A stretch of DNA of 64,000 nt. Source: Pseudomonas anguilliseptica (GTDB lineage Bacteria > Pseudomonadota > Gammaproteobacteria > Pseudomonadales > Pseudomonadaceae). The notes below the pieces were generated by a model. The model did no database searches. It worked only from the letters and a program-made list of their open reading frames with translations, and had not been told where the DNA came from. The DNA lies in NCBI RefSeq assembly GCF_021375795.1, contig NZ_JAEIOI010000006.1, positions 1 through 64,000 of the forward strand. The letters are read 5' to 3'. This document shows, one piece after another, positions 28,312 to 37,636 of this stretch (its first letter is position 1; each line of letters begins with the position of its first letter). The position numbers and the translations under genes are program-made.

Positions 28312-28622
28312 TTAACGCCCAAAGCGCTCTTCAGCTAACTGATCGGCGATTTCTACCGTGGTTCTGCTCGCCGCATCGGCGCGTTGGAAAATCTGTTCCA
28401 GGGTCGCGTCGATACCTTTTTATAGGTCATACCGCGCGACAGGCGCAGCACATCACGCAGCGCTTCATCGTCATTAGCGTAATTCCACATGCGGCAACCG
28501 CCGAGGGCCGGGCCAAGGTTGCTGTTGTGAATGGCGATAATCGCCCGCAGGCCGCTGGCCTTGTCGTGGCCGTAGACCACCTGTTCGTGGTAGTCGAAAT
28601 CGATATGGGAAAACACGGACAT
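28312..28622 (-). pseudogene. Leucine/valine (Glu/Leu/Phe/Val) dehydrogenase remnant with internal deletion
   Basis: The N-terminus is intact from MSVFSHIDF through the substrate-binding segment [16 protein letters not shown] and on to SRGMTYK (about 72 residues). The frame then shifts, and the next frame encodes the true C-terminus, [18 protein letters not shown] continuing to EERFGR and TAA at 28312. About 230 codons, including the NAD-binding fold, are gone, so no activity is expected. The junction lies at an A-run in TATAAAAAGG near 28,420. Intact homologues are about 340 residues. It lies downstream of the indolepyruvate oxidoreductase, consistent with a former amino-acid catabolic partner. 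Confidence 0.88.
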
Positions 28623-28661
28623 GGGAGTTCCTTGATGGTTCTTGTTGTAGGAGGTGAGCGA

Positions 28662-28720
28662 CTGTAGGAGCCAGCTTGCTGGCGATCCGCTGGTGATCGC
28701 CAGCAAGCTGGCTCCTACAG
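28662..28720. repeat. Near-perfect inverted REP pair (REPIN)
   Basis: Perfect 26-bp arms (28662-28687 and 28695-28720, beginning CTGTAGGAGCCAGCTTGCTG) around a 7-base spacer. It sits between the 3' end of the indolepyruvate oxidoreductase gene and the dehydrogenase pseudogene. Confidence 0.9.
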
Positions 28721-28729
28721 GGAGGTGGC

Positions 28730-31700
28730 TTATGCAGCTGGTTCGAACAACTGCACCGCTGCGATCTCGCTGACGGTCATACGTGCTTTAAGCTGAGCGC
28801 TCTGCTCACTCACTTTGGCCAGGCTGCGTTCCTTGACGTGGCCATAGCCGCGGATCTGCTCCGGCAACTCAGCCAGGGCCAGAGCGGTGCGGTAGTTGTC
28901 GGCGTTGAGCTCCTTGAGCAGGTAGTCCAGATCCTGCTCGTAGTCGTCGATCAGCTGCAGCTCAAGCCGGCGCTCGGCGCTGTAGCCGAACAGGTCCAGC
29001 GGTGTGCCACGCAAGAACTTGAATTTGGCCAACACGCCGAAAGCCTTGAGCATCCAGGCGCCGAACTGACGTTTGCGCGGCTCGCCGGTGCTGGCGTCCG
29101 GCTTGCTCAGCCAGGACGGAGCCAGGTGGAACTCCAAGCGGTAATCGCCAGTGAACTGCGCCTCCAGCTGACGGATAAAGTTGCCGTCGCTGTACAGCCG
29201 CGCCACTTCGTACTCGTCCTTGTAGGCCAGCAGTTTGAAGTAGTAACGCGCCACGGCCTTGCTCAAGGCTTGGTCCGCGCTCTTGTCGACCTGCTGCACC
29301 CGCGCCACCTGCTCGCGGTAGCGCTCGGCGTAAGCTGCGTTCTGGTAGGCGGTCAGGCGCACCACGCGGTCAGCGATGATTTCTTCCAGGGTTTGGCAAT
29401 GCGGCGCTTCGATCACCTCTGGCTTGGCCAGACGTTCCACGGCGACCACATCATGGGCGGCACGACGGCCCCAGAGGAAGGCCTGCTGATTGAGCTGCAC
29501 GGCCACGCCGTTAAGCTCGATGGCCTTGTTGATGGCTTCGGCGGAAACCGGCACCAGGCCCTTCTGATACGCGAAACCGAGCATAAACAGGTTGGTGGCG
29601 ATGCTGTCGCCGAGCAGGCGCGTGGCCAGGCGGCTGGCATCGACAAAGTGGGTTTTGCTCGCGCCGACCGCTTCGATCAGCGCCTCGCGCATGGCCGCGC
29701 CAGGCACCTGAGCATCGGGGTTGCGGGTGAATTCGGCGGTGGCCGCTTCATGGCTGTTGACCACCGCATGGGCGATCTTGTCATTCAGCTTGGCCAATGC
29801 CTCTTCACTGGCCGACACCACCAGATCGCAGCCTAGCAGCAGGTCGGTTTCACCAGCGGCGATGCGCACGGCAAAGATATCGTCCTGCTTGGCGGCAACG
29901 CGGATATGGGTGATCACCGGGCCGAACTTCTGCGCCAGGCCAGCCTGATCGAGCACACTGCAGCCCTTGCCCTCGATATGCGCAGCCATGCCGAGCAACG
30001 CGCCGACTGTGGTGACACCGCTACCGCCGACACCCGGCAGGAGGATATTCCAGGGACGATCCAGCGCCGGTTGTTTGGGTTCTGGCAAAGCAATAAACAG
30101 CGCGCTCAAGCCCACTGCTTCCGGCTTGCGCAGGTTTCCGCCATGCACGGTGACAAAGCTTGGGCAGAAGCCTTCAACGCAGCTGAAATCCTTGTTGCAG
30201 GAGTTCTGGTCGATCTCGCGCTTGCGCCCCAGTTCGGTTTCCAACGGCAGCACCGACAGGCAGTTGGATTTCACACTGCAATCGCCACAACCCTCACACA
30301 CCGCAGAGTTGATAAAGGCACGCTTCTGCGGATCAACCAGCTTGCCGCGTTTGCGCCGACGGCGCTTCTCGGTGGCACAGGTCTGGTCGTAGATGATCAC
30401 CGAGCAGCCCTTGAACTCGCGCAGCTCGCGCTGCACGGCGTCCAGATCACGGCGATGGTGGAAGGTGACGATGGGCGCAAAGGTATTGCGGGTCGGGTAT
30501 TTCTCCGGCTCATCAGTAACCAGAGCGATGCGCTTCACCCCTTCGGCATACACCTGCTGGCTCAGTTGATCGACACGCAGTTCGCCGTCGATGGGCTGGC
30601 CGCCAGTCATGGCCACCGCGTCGTTGTAGAGAATCTTGTAGGTGATATTCACTCCGGCAGCCACAGCCGCACGCAGGGCCAGCTGGCCGGAATGGAAGTA
30701 GGTGCCGTCACCGAGATTCTGGAAGATATGCGGTGTGTCAGTAAACGGTGCCTGGCCGATCCAGGTCGCACCCTCGCCTCCCATCTGGGTAAAGGTGTCG
30801 GTGTTGCGGTCCATCCACTGGGTCATGTAGTGACAACCGATACCGCCCTGGGCGCGGCTGCCTTCCGGCAGTTTGGTCGAGGTGTTGTGCGGGCAACCGG
30901 AGCAGAAATGCGGAGTGCGCACGGTGTGGTGCTTGGGCGCAGCCAGGGAGGCTTCCTTGGCGGCGAGGAAGGCCAGACGCTCTTCAATCTGCGGGCTGCT
31001 GTAGATCGGTGCGAGGCGCTTGGCGATGGCGCGGGCGATCATCGCCGGGGTCAGTTCGGACAGGTTCGGCAGCAGCGAATGGCCAGCTTCGTCGAACTCA
31101 CCCACCACAACCGGGCGCTTGCCCACTGGCCAGTTGTACAGCTGACCAGTGAGCTGGTCCTCAATGATGCTGCGTTTTTCCTCGACCACCAGAATCTCGT
31201 CCAGGCCTTCGGCAAACTCATGCACCGACACCGGCTCCAGCGGCCAACTCATGCCGACCTTGAGCACGCGCAGGCCCACCTGGGCGCACAGCGCTTCATC
31301 CAGGCCAAGGTCATCCAAGGCCTGACGCACGTCGAGGTAGGACTTGCCGGTGGTGATAATCCCTAAGCGTGGGTTGGGCGAATCGAGCTTGATCTGGTTG
31401 AGGTTGTTGGCCAGCGCAAAGGCACGGGCGGCGTAGATTTTGTAGGTGTTAAGGCGCGCTTCCTGAGCCAGGGGCGGATCCGGCCAGCGGATATACACGC
31501 CGTCTTCCGGCAGCTTGAAATCCTCGGGAATCTTCACCTGCATGCGCAGCGGGTCGACATCCACCACGGCCGAGGAGTCGACGTTCTCAGCGATGGTTTT
31601 CAGCGCCACCCAGCAACCGCTGTAACGCGACAGTTCCCAGCCGATGATGCCGTAATCGAGAATTTCCTGAACATTGGCCGGGTTGAGCACCGGGATCGAG

Positions 31701-32197
31701 GCGGCAATAAACGCATGCTCGCTCTGATTGGCGATGCTTGAGGATTTGCAGCCATGGTCGTCGCCGGCCAGCAACAGCACGCCACCATGCTCGGAGACGC
31801 CGGCCGAGTTGCCGTGCTTGAACACATCACCGCAGCGGTCCACGCCCGGGCCCTTGCCGTACCACATGGCGAATACGCCGTCGTAGCGCGCGCCGGGGAA
31901 CAGGCTGGTCTGCTGGCTGCCCCACACAGCGGTGGCGGCCAACTCTTCGTTGACCCCCGGCTGGAAGTGGATGTGATTGTCTTTGAGGTACTGCTTGGCG
32001 TCCCACAGGCTCTTGTCGAGGTTGCCTAGCGGCGAGCCACGGTATCCAGAAATAAAGCACGCGGTATTCAGGCCATGAGCTGCGTCGCGTTGCTTCTGCA
32101 GCATGGGCAGGCGGGTCAGCGCCTGGGTGCCGGTCAGGTAGAGGTGACCGGTAGCAAGGCGGTACTTGTCATCCAGGCGGATCTCGGCCAGAGACAT
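28730..32197 (-). CDS. Indolepyruvate ferredoxin oxidoreductase family protein (fused subunits)
   Basis: The product is 1,155 residues. The ATG at 32197 has AGGAG upstream; the frame to 32284 is not used. The N-terminal half is the thiamine-diphosphate-dependent alpha-type region, with a CSGCPHNT motif. A cysteine-rich segment ([13 protein letters not shown], then [13 protein letters not shown]) indicates an iron-sulfur cluster. The C-terminal part carries the gamma/beta-type domain ([18 protein letters not shown]). Such fused enzymes oxidatively decarboxylate aryl or branched 2-oxo acids to acyl-CoA. A divergent Lrp-type regulator and the adjacent dehydrogenase remnant suggest an amino-acid catabolic role. 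Exact substrate is not known. Confidence 0.9.
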   Translation of the reverse strand: MSLAEIRLDDKYRLATGHLYLTGTQALTRLPMLQKQRDAAHGLNTACFISGYRGSPLGNLDKSLWDAKQYLKDNHIHFQPGVNEELAATAVWGSQQTSLFPGARYDGVFAMWYGKGPGVDRCGDVFKHGNSAGVSEHGGVLLLAGDDHGCKSSSIANQSEHAFIAASIPVLNPANVQEILDYGIIGWELSRYSGCWVALKTIAENVDSSAVVDVDPLRMQVKIPEDFKLPEDGVYIRWPDPPLAQEARLNTYKIYAARAFALANNLNQIKLDSPNPRLGIITTGKSYLDVRQALDDLGLDEALCAQVGLRVLKVGMSWPLEPVSVHEFAEGLDEILVVEEKRSIIEDQLTGQLYNWPVGKRPVVVGEFDEAGHSLLPNLSELTPAMIARAIAKRLAPIYSSPQIEERLAFLAAKEASLAAPKHHTVRTPHFCSGCPHNTSTKLPEGSRAQGGIGCHYMTQWMDRNTDTFTQMGGEGATWIGQAPFTDTPHIFQNLGDGTYFHSGQLALRAAVAAGVNITYKILYNDAVAMTGGQPIDGELRVDQLSQQVYAEGVKRIALVTDEPEKYPTRNTFAPIVTFHHRRDLDAVQRELREFKGCSVIIYDQTCATEKRRRRKRGKLVDPQKRAFINSAVCEGCGDCSVKSNCLSVLPLETELGRKREIDQNSCNKDFSCVEGFCPSFVTVHGGNLRKPEAVGLSALFIALPEPKQPALDRPWNILLPGVGGSGVTTVGALLGMAAHIEGKGCSVLDQAGLAQKFGPVITHIRVAAKQDDIFAVRIAAGETDLLLGCDLVVSASEEALAKLNDKIAHAVVNSHEAATAEFTRNPDAQVPGAAMREALIEAVGASKTHFVDASRLATRLLGDSIATNLFMLGFAYQKGLVPVSAEAINKAIELNGVAVQLNQQAFLWGRRAAHDVVAVERLAKPEVIEAPHCQTLEEIIADRVVRLTAYQNAAYAERYREQVARVQQVDKSADQALSKAVARYYFKLLAYKDEYEVARLYSDGNFIRQLEAQFTGDYRLEFHLAPSWLSKPDASTGEPRKRQFGAWMLKAFGVLAKFKFLRGTPLDLFGYSAERRLELQLIDDYEQDLDYLLKELNADNYRTALALAELPEQIRGYGHVKERSLAKVSEQSAQLKARMTVSEIAAVQLFEPAA

Positions 32198-32398
32198 GGT
32201 GGTGCTCCTGTTATTTTTATCGAGAGCTGGGTTGGCAACGGTGAATGCCACCCTTGTTAAGCCTAGTGCGGGATCACCCCACAAGGCGTATGGCCAAGAA
32301 TATGACTGAGCAGTACGGAGATTTTCTTTCTATTTTCGGGATGAAAAGCCAATACTGCGCATGACCTTTCTAACAAATATAAGAATTCAGGAACAATC

Positions 32399-32866
32399 AT
32401 GCAGGACTTGCTCAGCCCCATTGATCGGAAAATTCTCCGCCTGCTGCAGCACAATGCCGACCTCTCCGCCGCCGAGATCGCCGAGAAGGTGGAATTGTCA
32501 CAATCGCCCTGCTGGCGGCGGATTCATCGCATGCAGGAAGACGGCATCATCGAGCGCAAGGTGGCCCTGCTCAGCCACAAGCAACTGGGCTTTAGCATCA
32601 CCGTATTTGTCGATATCAAACTCTCAGCCCACGGGCGCAGCAACCTGGAAGAATTCGAGCGCGCCGTGGTCGGTTACCCCGAGGTGCTGGAGTGCTTCAC
32701 CATGGCCGGCGGCTCGGATTACCTGCTCAAGGTGGTGGCCAAGGATATCGCCAGCTACGAGCGCTTCCTGCGCGACCACCTCCTGCAACGCCCGCATGTG
32801 CACGAAGCGCACTCGCATATCGCCATGAGCGAGGTTAAGCGCACCACTGAGTTGCCATTGGATTGA
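32399..32866 (+). CDS. Lrp/AsnC-family transcriptional regulator
   Basis: The product is 155 residues. It has an N-terminal helix-turn-helix (about 8-60; ADLSAAEIAEKVELSQSPCW) and a RAM effector domain with the typical AGGSDYLLKVV strand. It diverges from the indolepyruvate oxidoreductase gene across about 200 bp, so it is the likely amino-acid-responsive regulator of that gene, comparable to BkdR beside bkd genes. The ribosome-binding site is weak (AGGAACAATC). Confidence 0.88.
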   Translation: MQDLLSPIDRKILRLLQHNADLSAAEIAEKVELSQSPCWRRIHRMQEDGIIERKVALLSHKQLGFSITVFVDIKLSAHGRSNLEEFERAVVGYPEVLECFTMAGGSDYLLKVVAKDIASYERFLRDHLLQRPHVHEAHSHIAMSEVKRTTELPLD

Positions 32867-32986
32867 AGGCTCATGGGAGAACGCCTGACGGTTTCGCTTC
32901 ATAGGCTAAACACTCGTAAGGTGCGCCGGGCACACCAGCGCCACCCTCGGGGCAAACGCAGTTAGCATCGCCCATTTCATAAGGAC

Positions 32987-33568
32987 TCAGGCGTATGCGT
33001 GCGCATCGCTCAGCAGTTTTAACAACTGGGTGACGGTTTCCTCGAGGGGGCCGGAATTGTCGAGCAGGTATTGCGACTTGATCTCGCCCTTCTCTCCAGA
33101 AGAGCGCGACAGCGGTTGCAGTTCACGACTGCGCGCCAGGCGCGCTTCTATCTGTTGTGCACTTTCCCGGCCGCGCGCCAGCAGACGTTGACGCAAAGCA
33201 GCCTCATCCACCTGCAGCAGGATGGCCAGCAGCCCAGGATAGTGCTCACGCGCTTGAGGCAGATAACCGCGTGAGCCATTGACCAGCACATCCTGCCCCG
33301 CAGCCAGCCAAACGTCGATCTGCCGAGGGATGCCATAGGCCAAGCCATTGGCGCGCCAGCTCAGGGCAAAGGCACCGGCGGCTTCCTGTTGATCAAACTC
33401 GGCCGGCGACACGCCGATGGCGTCCTCACCCAGCGCTTCCGCCGAACGGGTAATGATCCGCCGGGCAATTACACAACCGCGCTCGCCCAGGCGCTCACGC
33501 GCGGCATTCAGTAGGCTGTCCTTGCCCGAGCCCGAAGGCCCCATCAGATAGATCAAGCGGCCGCTCAT
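32987..33568 (-). CDS. phnN: PhnN, ribose 1,5-bisphosphate phosphokinase
   Basis: The product is 193 residues with a guanylate-kinase-like fold: Walker A GPSGSGKDSLL (about 10-20), then RIITRSAEALGEDAIGV. I chose the ATG (MSGRLIYLMG), which has AAAGGTG upstream, over a GTG eight codons earlier. PhnN makes PRPP from ribose 1,5-bisphosphate at the end of the C-P lyase pathway. Here it stands alone with no other phn genes in the window, so it may serve as a stand-alone PRPP source or belong to a dispersed pathway. Confidence 0.87.
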   Translation of the reverse strand: MSGRLIYLMGPSGSGKDSLLNAARERLGERGCVIARRIITRSAEALGEDAIGVSPAEFDQQEAAGAFALSWRANGLAYGIPRQIDVWLAAGQDVLVNGSRGYLPQAREHYPGLLAILLQVDEAALRQRLLARGRESAQQIEARLARSRELQPLSRSSGEKGEIKSQYLLDNSGPLEETVTQLLKLLSDAHAYA

Positions 33569-33995
33569 CAGAACACCTTTTTCACTTGTCACCAGGCTTA
33601 CTGAATCAGCGCCTGACCATTTCGCGGTTACAGGCAGCTGAAAGCCGTTGCATGGTACAGAACAAGATAGAGAAACCTCGTATCAGGATGATCGATTAGG
33701 CCTGCCCCGCCGTGACTATTGCTTAATGGTTTTTCCGGCACCGGCTCGGTTTTCCCTGCGTTTTGCACAGCACAGCGCATTTCTGATGATCGGTGCTGGC
33801 ATAACGCCTTTATTCAACGCAAAATTCGGCACGTAATTGACGTCAATTTAACGACCTTGCGACTAGTGGGTCACAAGGTATCTAAGCGGCTTTCTGGCTG
33901 AACGGTTAGTGCTAAAGATGGTCAAACCGGTGACAATCCTATAGCCCATTGCCAGTATCGCTTTCCTGAACTAACCGGTTTAATGTACGCGCCCT
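33569..33995. other. Gene-free region upstream of amrZ
   Basis: 427 bases with no supported gene. It includes both divergent promoter regions (phnN leftward, amrZ rightward) and a possible AmrZ operator at 33944. Confidence 0.5.
33944..33957 (+). promoter_or_regulatory. Possible AmrZ autoregulatory operator
   Basis: GCCCATTGCCAG resembles published AmrZ sites such as the one in the algD promoter (GGCCATTACCAG), with two mismatches. It lies about 45 bases before the amrZ start. AmrZ represses its own gene in P. aeruginosa. Assigned by eye only. Confidence 0.4.
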
Positions 33996-34313
33996 ATGAA
34001 ACAAGCACTCTATTCCAGCCGTACCGCTGACAAATTCGTAGTTCGTCTGCCTGACGGCATGCGCGAACGTATTGCGGATGTTGCACGCAACCATCACCGC
34101 AGCATGAACTCGGAGATCATTGCTCGCCTTGAGCAAAGCATGCTCCAGGAAAGCGCGCTGAGTGATGACCTCAACATGCGCCTGGACAGCCCCGAGCTGT
34201 CACTGCATGAGCGCGAACTGCTGCAGCGCTTCCGCCAGCTGTCGCGTCGCCAGCAAAATGCCCTGGTGGCATTGATTGCTCACGACGCCGAAATGGCCGC
34301 CGAAGAAGCCTGA
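33996..34313 (+). CDS. amrZ: AmrZ, ribbon-helix-helix regulator of alginate, motility and c-di-GMP
   Basis: The product is 105 residues against 108 in P. aeruginosa. The Arc-like ribbon-helix-helix ([20 protein letters not shown], then [16 protein letters not shown]) is nearly identical to AmrZ, including DNA-contacting K and R residues of the beta strand. The C-terminal oligomerisation tail ([20 protein letters not shown]) is also conserved. AmrZ activates alginate genes, represses flagella and controls many c-di-GMP enzymes, which ties it to the lapD and diguanylate cyclase genes in this window. Terminators follow immediately. Confidence 0.93.
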   Translation: MKQALYSSRTADKFVVRLPDGMRERIADVARNHHRSMNSEIIARLEQSMLQESALSDDLNMRLDSPELSLHERELLQRFRQLSRRQQNALVALIAHDAEMAAEEA

Positions 34314-34327
34314 TCGTTCAGCACTAC

Positions 34328-34355
34328 AAAAAAGCCGACTTATGTCGGTTTTTTT
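34328..34355 (+). terminator. amrZ terminator
   Basis: CCGAC/GTCGG stem flanked by complementary A- and T-runs, ending in seven Ts. Confidence 0.75.
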
Positions 34356-34402
34356 GCTGCCAATAAAAAACCGCCTTAGTGGCGGTTTTTTATTGGCAGC
34401 AA
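34354..34402. terminator. Bidirectional terminator between amrZ and mgtE
   Basis: A perfect palindrome: 22-bp arms (34354-34375 and 34381-34402) around TTAGT, built from CCGCC/GGCGG with flanking A- and T-runs and outer TTGCTGCCAA. It serves mgtE on the minus strand, whose stop codon is nine bases away, and backs up amrZ termination. Confidence 0.85.
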
Positions 34403-34410
34403 ATTAACGG

Positions 34411-35853
34411 CTAAAGCAGGAACAGGCTCGCCAAGCCCAGGAAGATAAAGAAGCCACCACTGTCAGTGACCGCAGTGATCATCACACTGGCCCCCATAGC
34501 CGGATCTCGCCCCATACGCACCAGCGTCATGGGTATCAGCACCCCCATCAGAGCGGCCAGCAGCAGGTTGAGGGTCATCGCTGCAGTCATTACCACACCC
34601 AGCGACCAGCTGTCATACAACAGATAGGCCACTACGCCGATTACCCCACCCCAGATCAGACCGTTGACCAAACCCACACCCAACTCCTTGCGAATCAGCC
34701 GACCGGTGTTGCCGGTACTGACCTGATCCAGCGCCATGGCACGCACGATCATGGTGATGGTCTGGTTACCCGAGTTACCACCAATGCCCGCCACAATCGG
34801 CATCAGCGCCGCCAGAGCCACCAGCTTTTCAATGGAGCCTTCGAACAGACCAATCACCCGAGATGCCATAAAGGCCGTCACCAGGTTGATCGCCAGCCAG
34901 GCCCAGCGGTTGCGCAGGGACTTCCATACCGAGGCGAAGATATCCTCCTCCTCACGCAGACCGGCCATATTGAGGACTTCGCTTTCGCTTTCCTCACGAA
35001 TCAGGTCGACCATTTCGTCAATCGTCAAACGGCCGATCAGCTTGCCGTTCTTGTCCACCACAGGCGAGGAAATCAAGTCATAGCGCTCGAATGCCTGCGC
35101 AGCATCATAGGCATCCTCATCCGGATGGAAGCTCACCGGATCGGTGGCCATGACTTCACTGACCAGCTTCTCCGGGTCATTGACCAGCAGGCGCTTAACC
35201 GGCAGTACGCCCTTGAGCACCCCGTCGTAATCAACCACAAAGAGTTTGTCGGTGTGCCCCGGCAGCTCTTTCAGGCGGCGCAGATAGCGCAACACCACTT
35301 CCAGGCTGACGTCCTCGCGGATGGTGACCATCTCGAAGTCCATCAGCGCACCAACCTGCTCCTCCTCATAGGACAGGGCCGAACGCACCCGCTCGCGCTG
35401 CTGGGCGTCGAGGGTTTCCATCAGCTCATGCACGACGTCGCGCGGCAGCTCGGAGGCCAGGTCAGCCAACTCGTCGGCGTCCATTTCCTTGGCCGCGGCG
35501 AGAATCTCATGATCATCCATGTCCGCGAGCAGGGTTTCGCGCACCGCATCGGACACTTCAAGAAGGATGTCGCCGTCGCGCTCGACCTTGACCAACTGCC
35601 AAACAGTCAGACGATCGCCAAGCGGCAAGGCTTCGAGGATATGGGCAACGTCAGCGGAGTGCAGCTCATCGAGCTTGCGCTGCAGCTCGGCAAGGTTTTG
35701 CCGATGCACCAGGTTTTCCACCCGGTCGTGGTGCTGGCCTTCCTGACGATGGGTCAGGTCTTCCACCACCTTGTGGCGATGCAACAGTTCGACCACCTGA
35801 GCCAGGCGATCCTGCAGACTTTCCTGCGGTTTTTTTGCTTCTACTTCAGTCAT
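34411..35853 (-). CDS. mgtE: MgtE magnesium transporter
   Basis: The product is 480 residues. The start is MTEVEAKK, which has GGAG seven bases upstream; an ATG four codons earlier lacks spacing. The N-terminal cytosolic domain (about 30-165) is followed by two CBS domains (about 170-290; VMATDPVSFHPDEDAYDAAQ) and a five-helix membrane domain with the conserved PIVAGIGGNSGNQT selectivity region. The cytosolic part senses magnesium and gates the channel. Monocistronic, with a strong terminator. Confidence 0.93.
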   Translation of the reverse strand: MTEVEAKKPQESLQDRLAQVVELLHRHKVVEDLTHRQEGQHHDRVENLVHRQNLAELQRKLDELHSADVAHILEALPLGDRLTVWQLVKVERDGDILLEVSDAVRETLLADMDDHEILAAAKEMDADELADLASELPRDVVHELMETLDAQQRERVRSALSYEEEQVGALMDFEMVTIREDVSLEVVLRYLRRLKELPGHTDKLFVVDYDGVLKGVLPVKRLLVNDPEKLVSEVMATDPVSFHPDEDAYDAAQAFERYDLISSPVVDKNGKLIGRLTIDEMVDLIREESESEVLNMAGLREEEDIFASVWKSLRNRWAWLAINLVTAFMASRVIGLFEGSIEKLVALAALMPIVAGIGGNSGNQTITMIVRAMALDQVSTGNTGRLIRKELGVGLVNGLIWGGVIGVVAYLLYDSWSLGVVMTAAMTLNLLLAALMGVLIPMTLVRMGRDPAMGASVMITAVTDSGGFFIFLGLASLFLL

Positions 35854-36178
35854 GGCGCGCTCCATCCCCAGCGACGGTGCACGCCACAGGGGATCAATCC
35901 GGTCTTACACGATTGTGCGATAAGCGATTTGAGTAACTACTGGGTAAGTCCATGGTGGTATTCCACAAGCCCCGGCGGGGCTGACGCGGCGAATGATACC
36001 ACCGCCAAGACGCTTTGCATGTGACAAAAACAAACCTAGAACAAGCGCTTGCAAGGCAAACTTGAGTGCGCGTGTACATATCTGTAGCTGCGACGAGCCG
36101 CGCACCGGGCAAGGCACGCCTGGCGATCACAAAGGTATCGACTACCCTTCTGAACTGAACCGTCATGGAGGACGTACG
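35854..36178. other. Gene-free divergent region mgtE / DUF4124 gene
   Basis: 325 bases. It holds a compact hairpin (AGCCCCGGCGGGGCT, near 35,969-35,985) and presumably both promoters. No Mg2+ riboswitch (M-box) or other gene is recognisable. Confidence 0.5.
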
Positions 36179-36676
36179 ATGCGAGGACTGCACTACGCAG
36201 CTTGCTGCGCCATTCTGCTTTGCCCCCTAAGCACGCTCGGCTCAACCGTGTACCGCTGTGAAGATACCAAGGGGCATGTCACCTTCACCCGCCAAGGCTG
36301 CCCTGATAGCCACCAGCAAAGCCTTCAGCAGGCTTACAACCCTACGCCCGGTAGCGGCAAGCCGGTGCCACTGGCCAAACCACAGAAAAGCAGCCGCAGC
36401 AGCAAGAAGGTCGATAAGCAGGAACTGACGGTGGTTGGCGTCAAACAGGATGACTGCGGCAACCAGCTGAGCAGCAGTGAACGCCGCGCCGCGATCATCA
36501 AACAGCAAATCCGCACGGGAATGAGTCGCGCCGATGTGGAAAGCAGCCTGGGCAGACCTGACAAGGTCAGCAAACACAACGGCCAGACGCGTTATGTCTA
36601 CCAAAGCAAGAAAGGCAACAAGCGCAATGTCAGCTTTGATGAAGCCGGCTGCGTCAAAGGCAAAGCCAAACGCTGA
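36179..36676 (+). CDS. Secreted DUF4124-like protein with BamE/SmpA-like C-terminal motif
   Basis: The product is 165 residues. The start at MRGLHYAAC has GGAGGAC upstream; an open frame continues further back but lacks support. A Sec signal peptide ends near LGS (residue ~21), followed by VYRCEDTKGHVTFTRQGCP, the DUF4124 pattern. A basic, serine-rich linker leads to RTGMSRADVESSLGRPDKVS, which resembles the BamE/SmpA repeat found in envelope proteins. A periplasmic role is likely; the function is unknown. Confidence 0.8.
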   Translation: MRGLHYAACCAILLCPLSTLGSTVYRCEDTKGHVTFTRQGCPDSHQQSLQQAYNPTPGSGKPVPLAKPQKSSRSSKKVDKQELTVVGVKQDDCGNQLSSSERRAAIIKQQIRTGMSRADVESSLGRPDKVSKHNGQTRYVYQSKKGNKRNVSFDEAGCVKGKAKR

Positions 36677-36746
36677 AGCCTGCTAGGCAGCTGGCCGGAA
36701 AAGGCACGCAGCACCGCGACGCATAACCCGGTAAAAATCTGCACAA

Positions 36747-36778
36747 TAAAAAAGGGCCTGCATCACTGCAGGCCCCTC
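36747..36778 (-). terminator. Terminator of the tRNA-Arg genes
   Basis: GGGCCTGCA and TGCAGGCCC form the stem, and the minus-strand side runs into TTTTTTAT. Confidence 0.75.
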
Positions 36779-36783
36779 TTGCA

Positions 36784-36860
36784 TGGCGGACTCAGGAGGA
36801 TTCGAACCTCCGACCGCTCGGTTCGTAGCCGAGTACTCTATCCAGCTGAGCTATGAGTCC
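36784..36860 (-). tRNA. tRNA-Arg (ACG), copy A
   Basis: The minus-strand cloverleaf has acceptor stem GGACTCA/TGAGTCC, anticodon loop CTACGAA (ACG), T-arm GGTTCGAATCC and an encoded CCA. It is 77 nt, identical to copy B, 145 bp away. Confidence 0.97.
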
Positions 36861-36928
36861 AATTGGCGTTTTTTATACCAGACCACCACTGGTTGCCCGA
36901 ATCAACTGCTGCGCAGGTGTTTCGTATA

Positions 36929-37005
36929 TGGCGGACTCAGGAGGATTCGAACCTCCGACCGCTCGGTTCGTAGCCGAGTACTCTATCCAGCTGAGCTATG
37001 AGTCC
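36929..37005 (-). tRNA. tRNA-Arg (ACG), copy B
   Basis: Identical in sequence to copy A. The two lie in tandem, with an unrelated 68-bp spacer. Confidence 0.97.
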
Positions 37006-37111
37006 GTAGAGCGTGCGCATTATAAGGAGTCGATTTTCATAATCAAGCATTAAATCGAATAGTTTCAATAACTTATCGCTTTAACGCAGCGCCACCTTAC
37101 AACACTAAATA

Positions 37112-37202
37112 TGGCGGAGAAGGGGGGATTCGAACCCCCGACACCCTTTTGAGGTGTACTCCCTTAGCAGGGGAGCGCCTTCGGCCACTCGGCCACCTCT
37201 CC
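37112..37202 (-). tRNA. tRNA-Ser (GCT)
   Basis: 91-nt class II tRNA on the minus strand: acceptor GGAGAGG/CTTCTCC, anticodon loop CTGCTAA (GCT), long variable arm (TACACCTCAAAAGGGTGT) and an encoded CCA. Placed just downstream of csrA, as in other pseudomonads. Confidence 0.97.
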
Positions 37203-37263
37203 GCAACACGGGGCGCATGATAACCATGTTTTCCCCGTTTGCAAAGCCAAAATTTCAATAAAA

Positions 37264-37449
37264 TTAGTGGCTTGGTTCTTCGCCTTTCTCTTTCTGGATG
37301 CGCTGGTAAATTTCTTCACGGTGCACGGCAACCTCTTTCGGCGCGTTAACGCCAATGCGCACCTGATTACCTTTAACGCCCAACACGGTGACAGTGACTT
37401 CGTCACCCACCATCAGGGTCTCTCCGACCCGGCGAGTCAGAATCAGCAT
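37264..37449 (-). CDS. csrA: CsrA/RsmA post-transcriptional regulator
   Basis: The product is 61 residues with the canonical [20 protein letters not shown] start and the [19 protein letters not shown] core. The dimer binds GGA motifs in mRNA leaders and is titrated by Gac/Rsm small RNAs. In pseudomonads RsmA represses biofilm matrix, secondary metabolites and type VI secretion. The order alaS-lysC-csrA-tRNA-Ser is the standard one. A ribosome-binding site (AAGGAG) precedes the start. Confidence 0.97.
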   Translation of the reverse strand: MLILTRRVGETLMVGDEVTVTVLGVKGNQVRIGVNAPKEVAVHREEIYQRIQKEKGEEPSH

Positions 37450-37590
37450 TCCTTTCTCCTTACGGATTTCAGTTCAGGACAACAACAGTCTGCAAAAAAG
37501 AAAATGGTGGCAGCCCCGAACATCTCAAGCAGAGCCTTCACCCAAGTATTGACCAGTGTGAGCAGAAAGAAAGTTCCCGCTCATGCCAAC

Positions 37591-37626
37591 CAAAAAGACA
37601 AAAGGCGCGGATAAACCGCGCCTTTC
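37591..37626 (-). terminator. lysC terminator
   Basis: AAGGCGCGG pairs with CCGCGCCTT, and TTTTGTCTTTTT follows on the minus strand, 11 bases after the lysC stop. Confidence 0.85.
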
Positions 37627-37636
37627 GGATAATGCC

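Noticed and set aside
28284..28667. A 127-codon plus-strand frame
   Set aside because: It lies antisense to the dehydrogenase remnant and starts inside a REP-like sequence.
29906..31366. A 486-codon plus-strand frame over the indolepyruvate oxidoreductase gene
   Set aside because: Antisense shadow of a gene with clear motifs.
36784..37005. The duplicated 77-bp sequence as integrase attachment sites
   Set aside because: Both copies are full functional tRNA genes; the 68-bp spacer holds no mobile genes.
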